From positions 1-15,160 of the forward strand of contig DAOSEK010000025.1 in NCBI GenBank assembly GCA_035363095.1: a DNA stretch of 15,160 bases, read 5' to 3'. The notes under the pieces are model-generated. The model did not search any database and was not told the origin of the DNA. It saw only the letters and a program-made list of their open reading frames with translations. Positions 8,301-15,094 of the stretch are shown piece after piece (positions within the stretch are counted from its first letter, which is position 1; each line of letters starts with the position of its first letter). The position numbers were made by a program, and so were the translations under genes. Source of the stretch: DAOSEK01 sp035363095 (GTDB taxonomy: Archaea; Nanobdellota; Nanobdellia; Woesearchaeales; UBA119).

Positions 8301-9603
8301 AAATATAGTTTCCTTCACTGCCCTCAGGAACAAAACCAGATATAATGCCAGTTTGACTTATCTCTAACCAAATAGGAGCATCTTCAAGCCAGTATGATAA
8401 AACATCAAAATCAGGATCATATACCTCTAGTTCCAACGAATAACTTGCATTGGATGCAGCGACTTGGTCTAAAACCTCTTCAATTATTGGCGCATCATTT
8501 ACGTTTAAAATCTCAACAGTAAAGTTGTTACTTATGATATAATCATATCTTTCCTCAATACTGCCATCGCTTAGGTTGATAAATAATGTCTGATTTCCAA
8601 ACCAGTAAGGAACACTGATAAATTCCAAGATATAGCTTTCGTTTACAAGGGAATAGGAATAGTTAAGCCCTGTTGTTACATTGATTACAAACTCTAAAAT
8701 ATCATCCTCATCCTCATCTGAGAAATAATAGCTCAGATTTATCAATGATGAATTAGAGTGTTCATAAAAGCTTACATTTGGAAAATCATGAACTTGGGTA
8801 GGAAGCCTATTTGTATTATTTACATAAAGTATCCAAGTGTAACTTGTATTTGCGCCCTCTTTATCATAAACTAAAAAAGTGATATTATGCTCTCCTGCAT
8901 CGTACCAGCTGGGTAAATAATCAAACCGATAGGTAATATTTCTTGTATTGTTTGCTGAAAGGTTAAGCTCTCCATCTACAAAGAATGAATAATTAAAGGT
9001 TTCATTATAAATTGATGTATTTATAAGATAATCAGGGTCTGTAATGTTTATATAAAACGTATAAGTATGATTTTCCGCACCATCGGGAACTGAAGAGTTT
9101 TGAGGGCTTGCATTTTCAATAATTGGAGGGTCATTTACATTAGATACATTAAATGTGAATCTGTAGGCAATAACATCACTTGCCCCGCAGATATCTGGAT
9201 CACTACATTCATCCAAAGGAATTATAAAAATTGACCTTGACCCAACATCCATGTTCAGAGGGGTTATGTTTAAAGTTCCATTGGGATACAAATAAAGTGA
9301 ATCCCATATTCCCCTGCTTTCATCCGTTGAATAATGTATTGAATCAGACTGGTCATCAATACCGCACAAATGGATTATTGCATTTTGATCCTGTGTAAGA
9401 TTATATGTCCTTGGAAACCCATCACAAATCCTAGGTTGGGTGTTTCCAATACACATTAAATCGCATTCCTCTTGAGTATATCTTCCGGTTATTGTATTAT
9501 TTGATAATGGAAAATTGTTAGTAAAAACCAAAATAGATATGGCTAATAGCACCACAACTACAACAAAGTAACCCTTGAAACGTTCTATTAGGACTTTACC
9601 CAT
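5356..9603 (-). CDS. Giant cadherin/Ig-like surface glycoprotein, TM-anchored at both ends
   Basis: Very large envelope protein of 1415 residues. I start it at the ATG at 9603 because a TATA box lies 28 nt upstream; an in-frame TTG at 9615 would add four residues, and the numbers here count from that TTG. A signal-anchor helix (16-31) precedes a region with six Cys (51-143). Next come about eight cadherin/Ig-like units, many starting N-x-[AP]-P (near 161, 270, 372, 468, 559, 656, 741 and 832) and containing DPD or DxDxD calcium-type motifs. A region at 935-1085 resembles a lectin or sugar-binding fold. It is followed by a CADG-like domain (1090-1168), a NEW3-like beta domain (1206-1305), a membrane-proximal helical segment (1313-1372), a TM helix (1391-1413) and a six-residue tail, KKTKEI. 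Several dozen N-x-S/T sequons suggest heavy N-glycosylation. Role: S-layer-like structure or adhesion to a host or neighbouring cell. The stop lies inside a repeat array and may be a recent truncation. Confidence 0.88.
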   Translation of the reverse strand: MGKVLIERFKGYFVVVVVLLAISILVFTNNFPLSNNTITGRYTQEECDLMCIGNTQPRICDGFPRTYNLTQDQNAIIHLCGIDDQSDSIHYSTDESRGIWDSLYLYPNGTLNITPLNMDVGSRSIFIIPLDECSDPDICGASDVIAYRFTFNVSNVNDPPIIENASPQNSSVPDGAENHTYTFYINITDPDYLINTSIYNETFNYSFFVDGELNLSANNTRNITYRFDYLPSWYDAGEHNITFLVYDKEGANTSYTWILYVNNTNRLPTQVHDFPNVSFYEHSNSSLINLSYYFSDEDEDDILEFVINVTTGLNYSYSLVNESYILEFISVPYWFGNQTLFINLSDGSIEERYDYIISNNFTVEILNVNDAPIIEEVLDQVAASNASYSLELEVYDPDFDVLSYWLEDAPIWLEISQTGIISGFVPEGSEGNYIFNAFVSDNNLDVLPYNQTSNISINLTVFANSPPVFLNATNITTAQENLTILYIDVYDPDLDEFNLSSNSSWSLNEYNQTRFYFEFTPSQDYVGNNTIQLIATDIWGLSSIQIIQIEVLDINFPPVLNEIGPLIAKIAKSNPPRSFSYDVNATDLDNDVLTYSLNFTPPLNIDNASGMIYASFGPSNSHYEGIHYVNISVNDNHGGEDFEIVELTITYNRAPVLSPLGNYTVEEDSEFVLQVNATDPDLDNLSFYSNDTIGLNQTTGLINYTFETPGIYVFNISVFDNDDGRDYQILTLNVTPENDAPVINTTNLNVTTMEDNLTIIYVEFFDEEDDELFLYDNTTEFNFTKINNTLGIINYTPTIAGEFSYELIVSDANKNTTAILNVTVLPYNYPPLLHSFSPALIINAYERDIINFSVNATDPDDDDLIYTWYFDGEEIEGENSSNLSYQLGWFDAGSRQISLSVKDIFNQESNGTPINWGLTVLNRNRAPYFGKYIFTNFTNGTFEGTQEGSLSLYYNGTDFSESGNYTSPILDFGSENFIHFNNLTFIADWDPYSNINLRYRYSLNNPSPIYLNTITWSAWQEFENSTYSNGTTKLDFQNASDANVTYNSRYLQVKFLLNTSDTQRSSTIHNFTINYDITTTTIEQGSYGNHWITLSTFFKDHDIDDTLTYNFTSLYSKVNVYLPTGLSYAKIEPNSSSFVGEDFVNVSVSDGTQSVQSNVVRVVVTRKESSGETTQYLVRTITKTETQEVPRLEEVPVYKEFNLLVPQSMTMYDNDTIMIPILLDNNGNSTLYDVSLSAKTDMKGVDMSFTKDTFPLIQAGTKENTTLIVTSYKTQGSYDIVISANSREPAFNDTAKIMMATIEAGEYDQNQFNTKVAFTRDLINDNQECIELSEMISRAEVYFDNDNPERAKLILNSAIESCRYLITSKGFTIEMPDTKIQTKKENPLIFFGISLLIAMTVLLVVLFFMKKTKEI

Positions 9604-9626
9604 TCTACTCAACAATTCTCTTATTT

Positions 9627-9635
9627 GTTTTATAG
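9627..9635 (-). promoter_or_regulatory. TATA box of the 1415-aa surface protein gene
   Basis: CTATAAAAC on the minus strand is centred 28 nt before the ATG at 9603. This favours that ATG over the upstream TTG at 9615. It also gives the gene its own promoter although it follows the 1062-aa gene by about 70-80 bp. Confidence 0.5.
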
Positions 9636-9685
9636 CACTTCTTTTTTTAAAACCTTTGTTTTATTTAGTTAATTTTTGAATCTTT

Positions 9686-12600
9686 CTACGGATTTGCTTT
9701 TGATTGAATTGATTTTTTTAACTCTTCAACCCTTGATTTTATATCTTTTAATCTTTCAAAATACTTCTTTCTATGTTTAGAGGGCAATAAAAGTATTAGA
9801 TTTCTTATAAGATTATATTCTTCAGCTGTTCTTATCAAGTCTTTATCAATTAAAAATCCCTTCGCATATGAAAGATGTTTTGTAATATGCATTTCTATTT
9901 TCATCCTAAGCCTTGCATTAAGGAATTTTTTTCTCCAAGGGAATAGATTTAATTTGTTTATTATCTGCTCCTCTTCATGTAATAAGTCTGCCTTTGCAAT
10001 AAGTTCCCTGTTAATAATAATCATCTTTTCAAATAACTTTATGTATCTTTTAATCTCAGAACTACCTATTTCTTTTCCTGAATATACAGCCTCTGAAATA
10101 TCTTTAAAGTAGCCTAGATAGATAGCACTTGATGCAACAGATATATTTGAAGATGATAAGATTAATTTAAGCTCTTCATAAGTAAACTCAAACTCTAGGT
10201 TAAAAAGATATTTGATAAAGAGCCTATATAAAGAGACAATCTGGCTTAATAGCTCTTTATTCTTAACCTTGCCTGTTGAATAATCAATCCTTTCAAGATT
10301 ATCTCTAATATATTTTTCAATATCAGTAATCTCTACATCCTCAAAGCTATATGATTTGGCGAATCTAAATATTGACCAGATTAATTTCTTGAAAAAGGAG
10401 CCAATTTCCTTGTAGTAGTTAAGCATGATAAAAATTAAAGATAGAAGTAATGTTGAGAAAACAGTTATCTCAGATAAATAATCAGAGATTGGTGTTTTTA
10501 TTACAAGTGGTGCTTCCAAGACTCCGCAAGGGGGGCAAGGACCACCGCAATCAATACCTGTTTCACCCTGATTTTGTATCCCATCAAAACAACTGGCACA
10601 TGGAGCGCAAGGACCACCACAATCAATACCTGTTTCACCTTGGTTTCTAATCCCATCAAAACAGGTAGGACAAACTGGACAAGGACCACCGCAATCAATA
10701 CCTGTTTCGCCCTGATTTTGTATCCCATCAAAACAGGTTCCAATATAAAGACAGCTTTGCTCAACTATTGGTTTTTCAGAAAGGGTACCGCAGTTATTTT
10801 GGTCAACACAGGTTCTATATTGAATATTATCAGGAAAACACTCAGACCATTCAGAGCAATTCCATTTCTCAATACAAAACAAGGTATCGCCACTTGAGGT
10901 TCTTGGATTATCACTTCCTCCTGAACTAGTGCTTTGGGTTGCAATAACTGTTATAGTAATCTCATTAGAAGGTATAGGAATCATTGTATGATCTCTTGCT
11001 ATAAAGGTTACTGTTGTGTTTCCAGTGAAATTCCCTGATGCAGAAACCCTTACCATACCTAATGGGCTAATACTAATTCCCAGATATGGATTATATGTAG
11101 TAGAGAAATTTAAAAGTTCTCCATCAAAGTCTATAAAAAATCCATACAGATTGAAAAGGGGTGTTGTGTAACCTTGTCTAACAGAGTAATTAGAGATATT
11201 TCTATATAACAAAGGGAGCCTGTTTGGTATTGTCATATTCTTTGTCTGTGAAAGATTCTCATGAAGTGGATAGTCATCACAAAATACGCTATAGGTATAA
11301 GTCCCTGGAAAGAGTATATGGCTTTCATATTGATAAAGACCTGATGTTTCATTATAAGTCATTTGTGCAGTTATATTATCAAATTCCACAGTCCATCTCC
11401 CAAGGGATAGATTGTTAAGTGAAATGTTACAATATGTAATATTACTATTAATTGGGTCTCCTGTCAATTTGTCAGTATAGTCTGCATAAATATATATTGG
11501 GTCTCTTGCGTAAAGTGATTGGCTTCCTCCCGGAGGGTCTAAGTCACTCCAGACATCAAGTAGTGCTGGATAACTGCTTATCTGAAATAAAAGGTTTTTA
11601 CTAACATTTCCTAATCCGATATCTTCAACTGAGCAAAAAGTGCTCCAAAGAAAGTTTCCTTTTGTATTGAATTCATGTGAGAAACCATATAATTGAGTTG
11701 TATTATTATATGTAAAATTGCCAGTTGTTATGATTGGAGCTGCACTAAAATTGTTTGGATTATTAGTTATGTCTATTATGCTGTAATTACAATAAATATC
11801 ATCACCAAAAAGAGGATAGTGAGAATACGAAAGGTTTGAGTAAAAATAAAAGGTATTGTTTTCCTTATGCACATAAAATGTGGAATTAGAATTATAGGTT
11901 GTATTATCACTTTGGTTTGTGAGCCAAATCTCTAAAACAGCCTCAGCATTCTCTACTACCTCAAAATATCCGTATGGCGGGATTAAAACAGAGTATATCC
12001 CTTCTTCCTCATCATAGCCTAATTCCTGACAAGAACCATCTGCAATACAATCACGATGGTCTCTTAAAAGAGTAGGATCTATTAAAGATATGTTTCTAAA
12101 AATCACATCCATATAAGGATATTCTGGGGCAGTAGCACATCTGAATTTGGTTTGTGAGAAGTTCAGTGTTCCTTGCCCAAAAACAAAAGCTTCATCAAGA
12201 TTTACCGAATCAAAATTCATTGGAAAATTAGACTTAGAAAAATCAATTGATCCATAAAGAGGATGATACAAATGAACATTTGGTATTTTTGTCCAATAAT
12301 CTGGAGGGGTGTTATACTGCGATAGATTTGTAGAGTTCTCATTTTTAAAAGTCTCCCAAGTAGGTGCAATTGGCTCATTATCTATTGTTAAATATTGGAT
12401 AGTGGATATCCAAGAACAATCGTCATCTACACTTGAATAATAATTAAGTTCATAAATGCAATTGCCATCAGGGATTCCGGATATGTTTAAATCAAACACC
12501 ATGGGTGCAGAGGTATTTCCTGTAAAATTCCCAAATTCCCTGCTTCCTGGACCTCCGTACTTATCCACAAAAGTCATCCTGAATGTGAATGTATGCCCAC

Positions 12601-12874
12601 CTTGTGCCAAAGCATTTATTAGTTCTACTTCTTGAATCCCTGTAAACCCGCTCCTCCAAATTTCAGCTCTTAAAGGTTTTGAAAAGTAATATTTTGTCTC
12701 TGGGCTTCCAATAACACACATTCCAATATTTCCTGAGACTGCCAAAGCGCTTGGCGACCTGACTAATGCTGGTTTTTGAAAGCCTGAGAGATAAAAGCCT
12801 AAAAGTATATTGGTTAAACAAAGAGCCAATACTAAATAGAACAAAACGTTGTTGTTTAGCTTCAAGAGGATCAC
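9686..12874 (-). CDS. Surface protein with TSP1-like and Cys-rich repeats and a DUF4129-like cytoplasmic tail
   Basis: A type-I-like membrane protein of 1062 residues. An N-terminal hydrophobic helix (about 11-31) serves as signal or anchor. A large beta-rich, sequon-rich ectodomain follows, ending in a cadherin-like unit (about 551-645). After a Ser/Gly linker (647-663) comes a thrombospondin-1-like module (C667-C708, C-x4-W..C-x2-W-S-x-C pattern), then three 24-residue Cys repeats (714-785). One TM helix (about 802-821) leads to a 240-residue cytoplasmic tail. The tail contains a DUF4129-like segment (876-959, 'FNLEFEFTYEEL' at 891-902) and a helical pair (994-1052), both shared with the 222-aa protein beside moxR. 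This suggests the receptor-like protein contacts the MoxR/DUF58/VWA machinery inside the cell. The start is GTG at 12874. A TTG three codons later, about 8 nt after an SD-like GGTG, is an alternative. A weak AT box (TTTAAAAG, 12893-12900) lies upstream. Confidence 0.85.
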   Translation of the reverse strand: MILLKLNNNVLFYLVLALCLTNILLGFYLSGFQKPALVRSPSALAVSGNIGMCVIGSPETKYYFSKPLRAEIWRSGFTGIQEVELINALAQGGHTFTFRMTFVDKYGGPGSREFGNFTGNTSAPMVFDLNISGIPDGNCIYELNYYSSVDDDCSWISTIQYLTIDNEPIAPTWETFKNENSTNLSQYNTPPDYWTKIPNVHLYHPLYGSIDFSKSNFPMNFDSVNLDEAFVFGQGTLNFSQTKFRCATAPEYPYMDVIFRNISLIDPTLLRDHRDCIADGSCQELGYDEEEGIYSVLIPPYGYFEVVENAEAVLEIWLTNQSDNTTYNSNSTFYVHKENNTFYFYSNLSYSHYPLFGDDIYCNYSIIDITNNPNNFSAAPIITTGNFTYNNTTQLYGFSHEFNTKGNFLWSTFCSVEDIGLGNVSKNLLFQISSYPALLDVWSDLDPPGGSQSLYARDPIYIYADYTDKLTGDPINSNITYCNISLNNLSLGRWTVEFDNITAQMTYNETSGLYQYESHILFPGTYTYSVFCDDYPLHENLSQTKNMTIPNRLPLLYRNISNYSVRQGYTTPLFNLYGFFIDFDGELLNFSTTYNPYLGISISPLGMVRVSASGNFTGNTTVTFIARDHTMIPIPSNEITITVIATQSTSSGGSDNPRTSSGDTLFCIEKWNCSEWSECFPDNIQYRTCVDQNNCGTLSEKPIVEQSCLYIGTCFDGIQNQGETGIDCGGPCPVCPTCFDGIRNQGETGIDCGGPCAPCASCFDGIQNQGETGIDCGGPCPPCGVLEAPLVIKTPISDYLSEITVFSTLLLSLIFIMLNYYKEIGSFFKKLIWSIFRFAKSYSFEDVEITDIEKYIRDNLERIDYSTGKVKNKELLSQIVSLYRLFIKYLFNLEFEFTYEELKLILSSSNISVASSAIYLGYFKDISEAVYSGKEIGSSEIKRYIKLFEKMIIINRELIAKADLLHEEEQIINKLNLFPWRKKFLNARLRMKIEMHITKHLSYAKGFLIDKDLIRTAEEYNLIRNLILLLPSKHRKKYFERLKDIKSRVEELKKSIQSKANP
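10520..10735 (-). repeat. Three 72-bp tandem repeats encoding Cys-rich modules
   Basis: The units run 10735-10664, 10663-10592 and 10591-10520 on the minus strand. Each encodes 24 residues beginning CFDGI[QR]NQGETGIDCGGPC and ending in a C-x2-C step, with four Cys per unit. The first and third units differ by only about one base over their first 47 nt, so the array arose by recent duplication or is kept uniform by recombination. The array lies between the ectodomain and the TM helix, where it would form a disulfide-stiffened stalk. Confidence 0.95.
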
Positions 12875-13060
12875 ACCTTAATACAAATTGCGACTTTTAA
12901 AGAATTTCAGGAGTTATACATTTAAAAACTCTTCGTTTTTTATTCTCAATTCCAAAGAATTAAAGTGAAAGTTCAAAATAAAATGGATAAATCCTTCAAA
13001 CATAAGTACTAAAATTAGGTCCAGCAATTATTTTAAGGTCATCATCTTATGAATCCAAAA

Positions 13061-13096
13061 TTTTCTTAATTAAATAGCTTTTCTTAATTAAATAGC
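13061..13096. repeat. Perfect 18-bp tandem duplication
   Basis: TTTTCTTAATTAAATAGC occurs twice in direct succession, at 13061-13078 and 13079-13096, without mismatch. It includes the palindrome TTAATTAA. It lies about 190 bp upstream of the 1062-aa gene. It could be replication slippage or a pair of regulator binding sites; nothing decides between these. Confidence 0.85.
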
Positions 13097-13227
13097 ATAA
13101 ATAAAAAACTTTTAAAGAATAAATGCTAGAAAGTATCTTAACCAGATATTTTCAAGGATAATCTTTTATTGAATTTCTTTTTGATAATTTGGCAATTTAA
13201 TTCTTTTTTTCTTATAAAGGAATGAAA

Positions 13228-13306
13228 AATCAACAACTTCGCCCTAAAGGGCGAGGCATGTTGGTAATATAAAAGCATGCGCTGTATTAAAGCTAGGTTG
13301 TTGATT
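13228..13306 (-). ncRNA. Orphan IS200/IS605-end or omega-RNA-like structured element
   Basis: A perfect 10-bp inverted repeat (13228-13237 with 13297-13306) encloses several hairpins. The first is a 6-7 bp stem, 13238-13244/13249-13255, with core CGCCC-TAAA-GGGCG. The second is a 5-bp stem, 13256-13260/13276-13280, and a third weak stem lies at 13281-13293. On the minus strand the reading 'GCCTCGCCCTTTAGGGCGA' followed by GTTGTTGATTTTT resembles, from memory, the right ends of IS200/IS605 transposons, where the hairpin is also the 3' part of the TnpB guide (omega) RNA. No tnpA or tnpB is present in the window. It may be a transposon remnant, a MITE-like derivative moved in trans, or a retained small RNA. 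Orientation and family are inferred. Confidence 0.4.
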
Positions 13307-13308
13307 AC

Positions 13309-13354
13309 AAAAAAGCGTACCAAGTCCTCTTGTTGAAACACGAGGTATGCTTTT
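13309..13354 (-). terminator. Hairpin with T6 tail after the 146-aa gene
   Basis: Starting 12 nt after the 146-aa gene stop on the minus strand, AAAAGCATA (13354-13346) pairs with TACGCTTTT (13319-13311), including one G-T pair. An inner stem, 13342-13345 with 13326-13329, continues through one mismatch into a 2-bp step around a 6-nt loop. The 3' side ends in six T (13314-13309). This fits an intrinsic terminator for the two-gene operon upstream. It could equally be the 5' half of the IS605/omega-RNA-like element next to it. Confidence 0.5.
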
Positions 13355-13365
13355 CTATTAATAAA

Positions 13366-13806
13366 CTAATTTGCCTTTGTAAATAATACTATTATTTCCC
13401 CTTCATAAAATATCTCATCTTCAAAATCAGGATGCCTATCTTCAATGGATATAAAACTTGCATCTATCGTTTTTGTTTCACTTGGATTTATAGTAAAATT
13501 ATTTTCAGACATGAAAACAAAATCAGATATATTCCCTGTTACAAAAAATTCTACTCTTTGGGGAAATTCCTTTGTATTATTTAAATTAACAAATCTCTTT
13601 CCCGTTCCACCAAATGGAACCTTTCCAAAGACCACACCTTCTGTGGATGTGTCAATCCCAACCTTTAGTTTGGATACTGTAACATTTGTTTTTACAATGA
13701 GTGTATCAGTTACAGGTCTTGAGACAACTGATAAAAAATAAATTAGTAAGGGTAATAGCATCAATGCTATTATCATGCCAAAAATAAACAATTTATTTGT
13801 CTTCAT
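13366..13806 (-). CDS. Small membrane-anchored beta-sandwich protein
   Basis: This 146-residue protein has one N-terminal membrane helix (about 7-28). About 115 outward-facing residues look like a single Ig/MSP-like beta-sandwich. 'GVVFGKVPFGGTGKRFVNL' (57-75) and 'NNFTINPSETKTI' (102-114) follow the pattern of DUF1573/ASH-type domains: F-G-x-V near a Gly turn, an N-x-T strand, and a 'pseudo-Pro-Gly' loop before the last strands. Three or four N-glycosylation sequons are present. Its ATG overlaps the stop of the 395-aa gene as ATGA, so the two are translationally coupled and probably act together. It is the last gene before the terminator-like hairpin. No specific function is recognised; a structural or assembly role for the envelope is likely. 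Confidence 0.75.
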   Translation of the reverse strand: MKTNKLFIFGMIIALMLLPLLIYFLSVVSRPVTDTLIVKTNVTVSKLKVGIDTSTEGVVFGKVPFGGTGKRFVNLNNTKEFPQRVEFFVTGNISDFVFMSENNFTINPSETKTIDASFISIEDRHPDFEDEIFYEGEIIVLFTKAN

Positions 13807-14990
13807 AAGTCTTCCCTATCTTCGTTTTTTTTGCCCGAATATGTAAAAACAATGTATATTATTATTGCAAATCCAAAGACAATCATCCCAATACCTAATG
13901 GATTAAACATTGTGTTTGCCTTTGCACTTGAGATTGTTTCAATAGGGGTTTCAACCTCATTAGACGCATCAACTATAACTACAGGTTTTTCTAATGATTT
14001 GGTTTTCCCATTTGCAAAATACACAGTATATATGGCTTCGTATGTTCCAGGAACAACGTCTGGATGGTCGATATAGCCTTTTAACTCGGCCTCTGCCCAA
14101 GAGTTTATATCGCTTACAGATGTTTTAAATGCATCGTTTGATATGGAAGGAATTTTTATTTCACCGTAAAGATTGTTGAAAGGGTCATTCCAAAGGCTTT
14201 TTACAATTATATTAAATGTTGCGATACCGTTTTTTAACTTTATCTCATCTGATGCTGATTTTATCTCTACTTCAGGTGTTCCAACCCTTAGAGGATATTC
14301 AAAGGTATCTTGATTACCATCATATTCAAGCAATAATTTTAGTGTGTATTCACCACCTTTAAGCTCTTTTGTGGTTTTAAAAGGAACGTTTTTCTCTTCA
14401 AGTGATGTTATCCCTTCAATTGTTTTTAATGGCAATTCATCAACTAAATTGCCTTCTTTATCATATACCCTTGCGTTTAAAACTGCTGAGTTGATTACAT
14501 CTTTTCCTTTTGATGATAGGGTTATTGTGAAGTACACAAAGCTGTTTTCAACAGCAGACTGCTGTTCAAATCTTGGTTCAAGATACTTACCTGGATATGG
14601 TACAAATACACATACCCTTGAGATTATTGCTGTTCTTGCAGAGATCATTGAGACATCTTGATCAGGCATTTCTTCAATATAGTATCTAACGCAATTCCTA
14701 CCTGGTTTTAAAGAATCATCAATATTTATTGTGCCTTTAATCGTTCCTATACCTGATTGCAAAAGCCTAAATTCTGTTCTATCAAGTTGAACCTTATCTC
14801 CAAAATCGTTGCTTGCAATGCTAACTTTACAGATTATAGGTGCTGAGTTTGTGTTTAATACATCCATCTTAAAACTCTTCACACCTTGAGAGTATTTAAT
14901 TTCTTGAGAACCTGGATTAACACCTAAAGACAATGCAAAACTTGATAACAACAAGAATAGCAAAACAAACATTACAATATGCTTTTTCAT
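13803..14990 (-). CDS. Secreted Ig-like protein with C-terminal membrane anchor
   Basis: The 395-residue product starts with a signal peptide (1-21, hydrophobic core VMFVLLFLLLSSFAL). It ends with a TM helix (about 364-383) and a 12-residue charged cytoplasmic tail. The exposed part has about three beta domains. The first (22-128, Cys at 54, 100 and 127) has the COG1470/MSP-like pattern 'LGVNPGSQEIKYSQG'. It leads into 'PYPGKYLEP' (131-139), a motif I recall from DPANN surface proteins, then two more Ig-like units (about 140-236 and 238-341). The layout of signal peptide, Ig domains, TM and short tail recalls BatD-type proteins of MoxR/Bat operons, but no signature confirms that. A weak SD-like GAGGG lies 5-9 nt before the ATG. 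It is coupled with the 146-aa gene by an ATGA overlap. Confidence 0.78.
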   Translation of the reverse strand: MKKHIVMFVLLFLLLSSFALSLGVNPGSQEIKYSQGVKSFKMDVLNTNSAPIICKVSIASNDFGDKVQLDRTEFRLLQSGIGTIKGTINIDDSLKPGRNCVRYYIEEMPDQDVSMISARTAIISRVCVFVPYPGKYLEPRFEQQSAVENSFVYFTITLSSKGKDVINSAVLNARVYDKEGNLVDELPLKTIEGITSLEEKNVPFKTTKELKGGEYTLKLLLEYDGNQDTFEYPLRVGTPEVEIKSASDEIKLKNGIATFNIIVKSLWNDPFNNLYGEIKIPSISNDAFKTSVSDINSWAEAELKGYIDHPDVVPGTYEAIYTVYFANGKTKSLEKPVVIVDASNEVETPIETISSAKANTMFNPLGIGMIVFGFAIIIYIVFTYSGKKNEDREDL

Positions 14991-15015
14991 TTTTAGCCCT
15001 CACAATAAGTTAGAT

Positions 15016-15027
15016 CGTATTAAAATA
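15016..15027 (-). promoter_or_regulatory. Possible TATA box of the 395-aa/146-aa operon
   Basis: TATTTTAATACG on the minus strand is centred about 32 nt before the ATG at 14990, giving an expected leader of a few nt. The match is weaker than at the other promoters here, and the surrounding 15000-15090 is AT-rich. Confidence 0.3.
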
Positions 15028-15094
15028 CTAATAAAGATTTATTAATTTATCGATTTTATTATAAATAAAAAAAATAATAAGAAAAATAAAGAAT

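Larger units (their letters stand above)
12875..13365 (-). other. 491-bp gene-free interval with structured DNA
   Basis: No convincing gene lies here. The right half holds a terminator-like hairpin (13309-13354) and an IS200/IS605-end-like folded element (13228-13306). The left half holds an 18-bp tandem duplication (13061-13096) and AT-rich upstream DNA of the 1062-aa gene. The only longer reading frame, 13138-13341, runs through the hairpins and is best explained as chance. Confidence 0.7.

Noticed and set aside
10501..10764. 87-aa frame over the Cys-rich repeats, with repeated 'KQVLIAVVLV' segments
   Set aside because: It is the same 72-bp repeat read one frame off; the periodicity is inherited from the real gene.
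13138..13341. 67-aa minus-strand frame in the intergenic region
   Set aside because: It runs through two strong hairpins, has no promoter or family resemblance, and does not look like a TnpB fragment.
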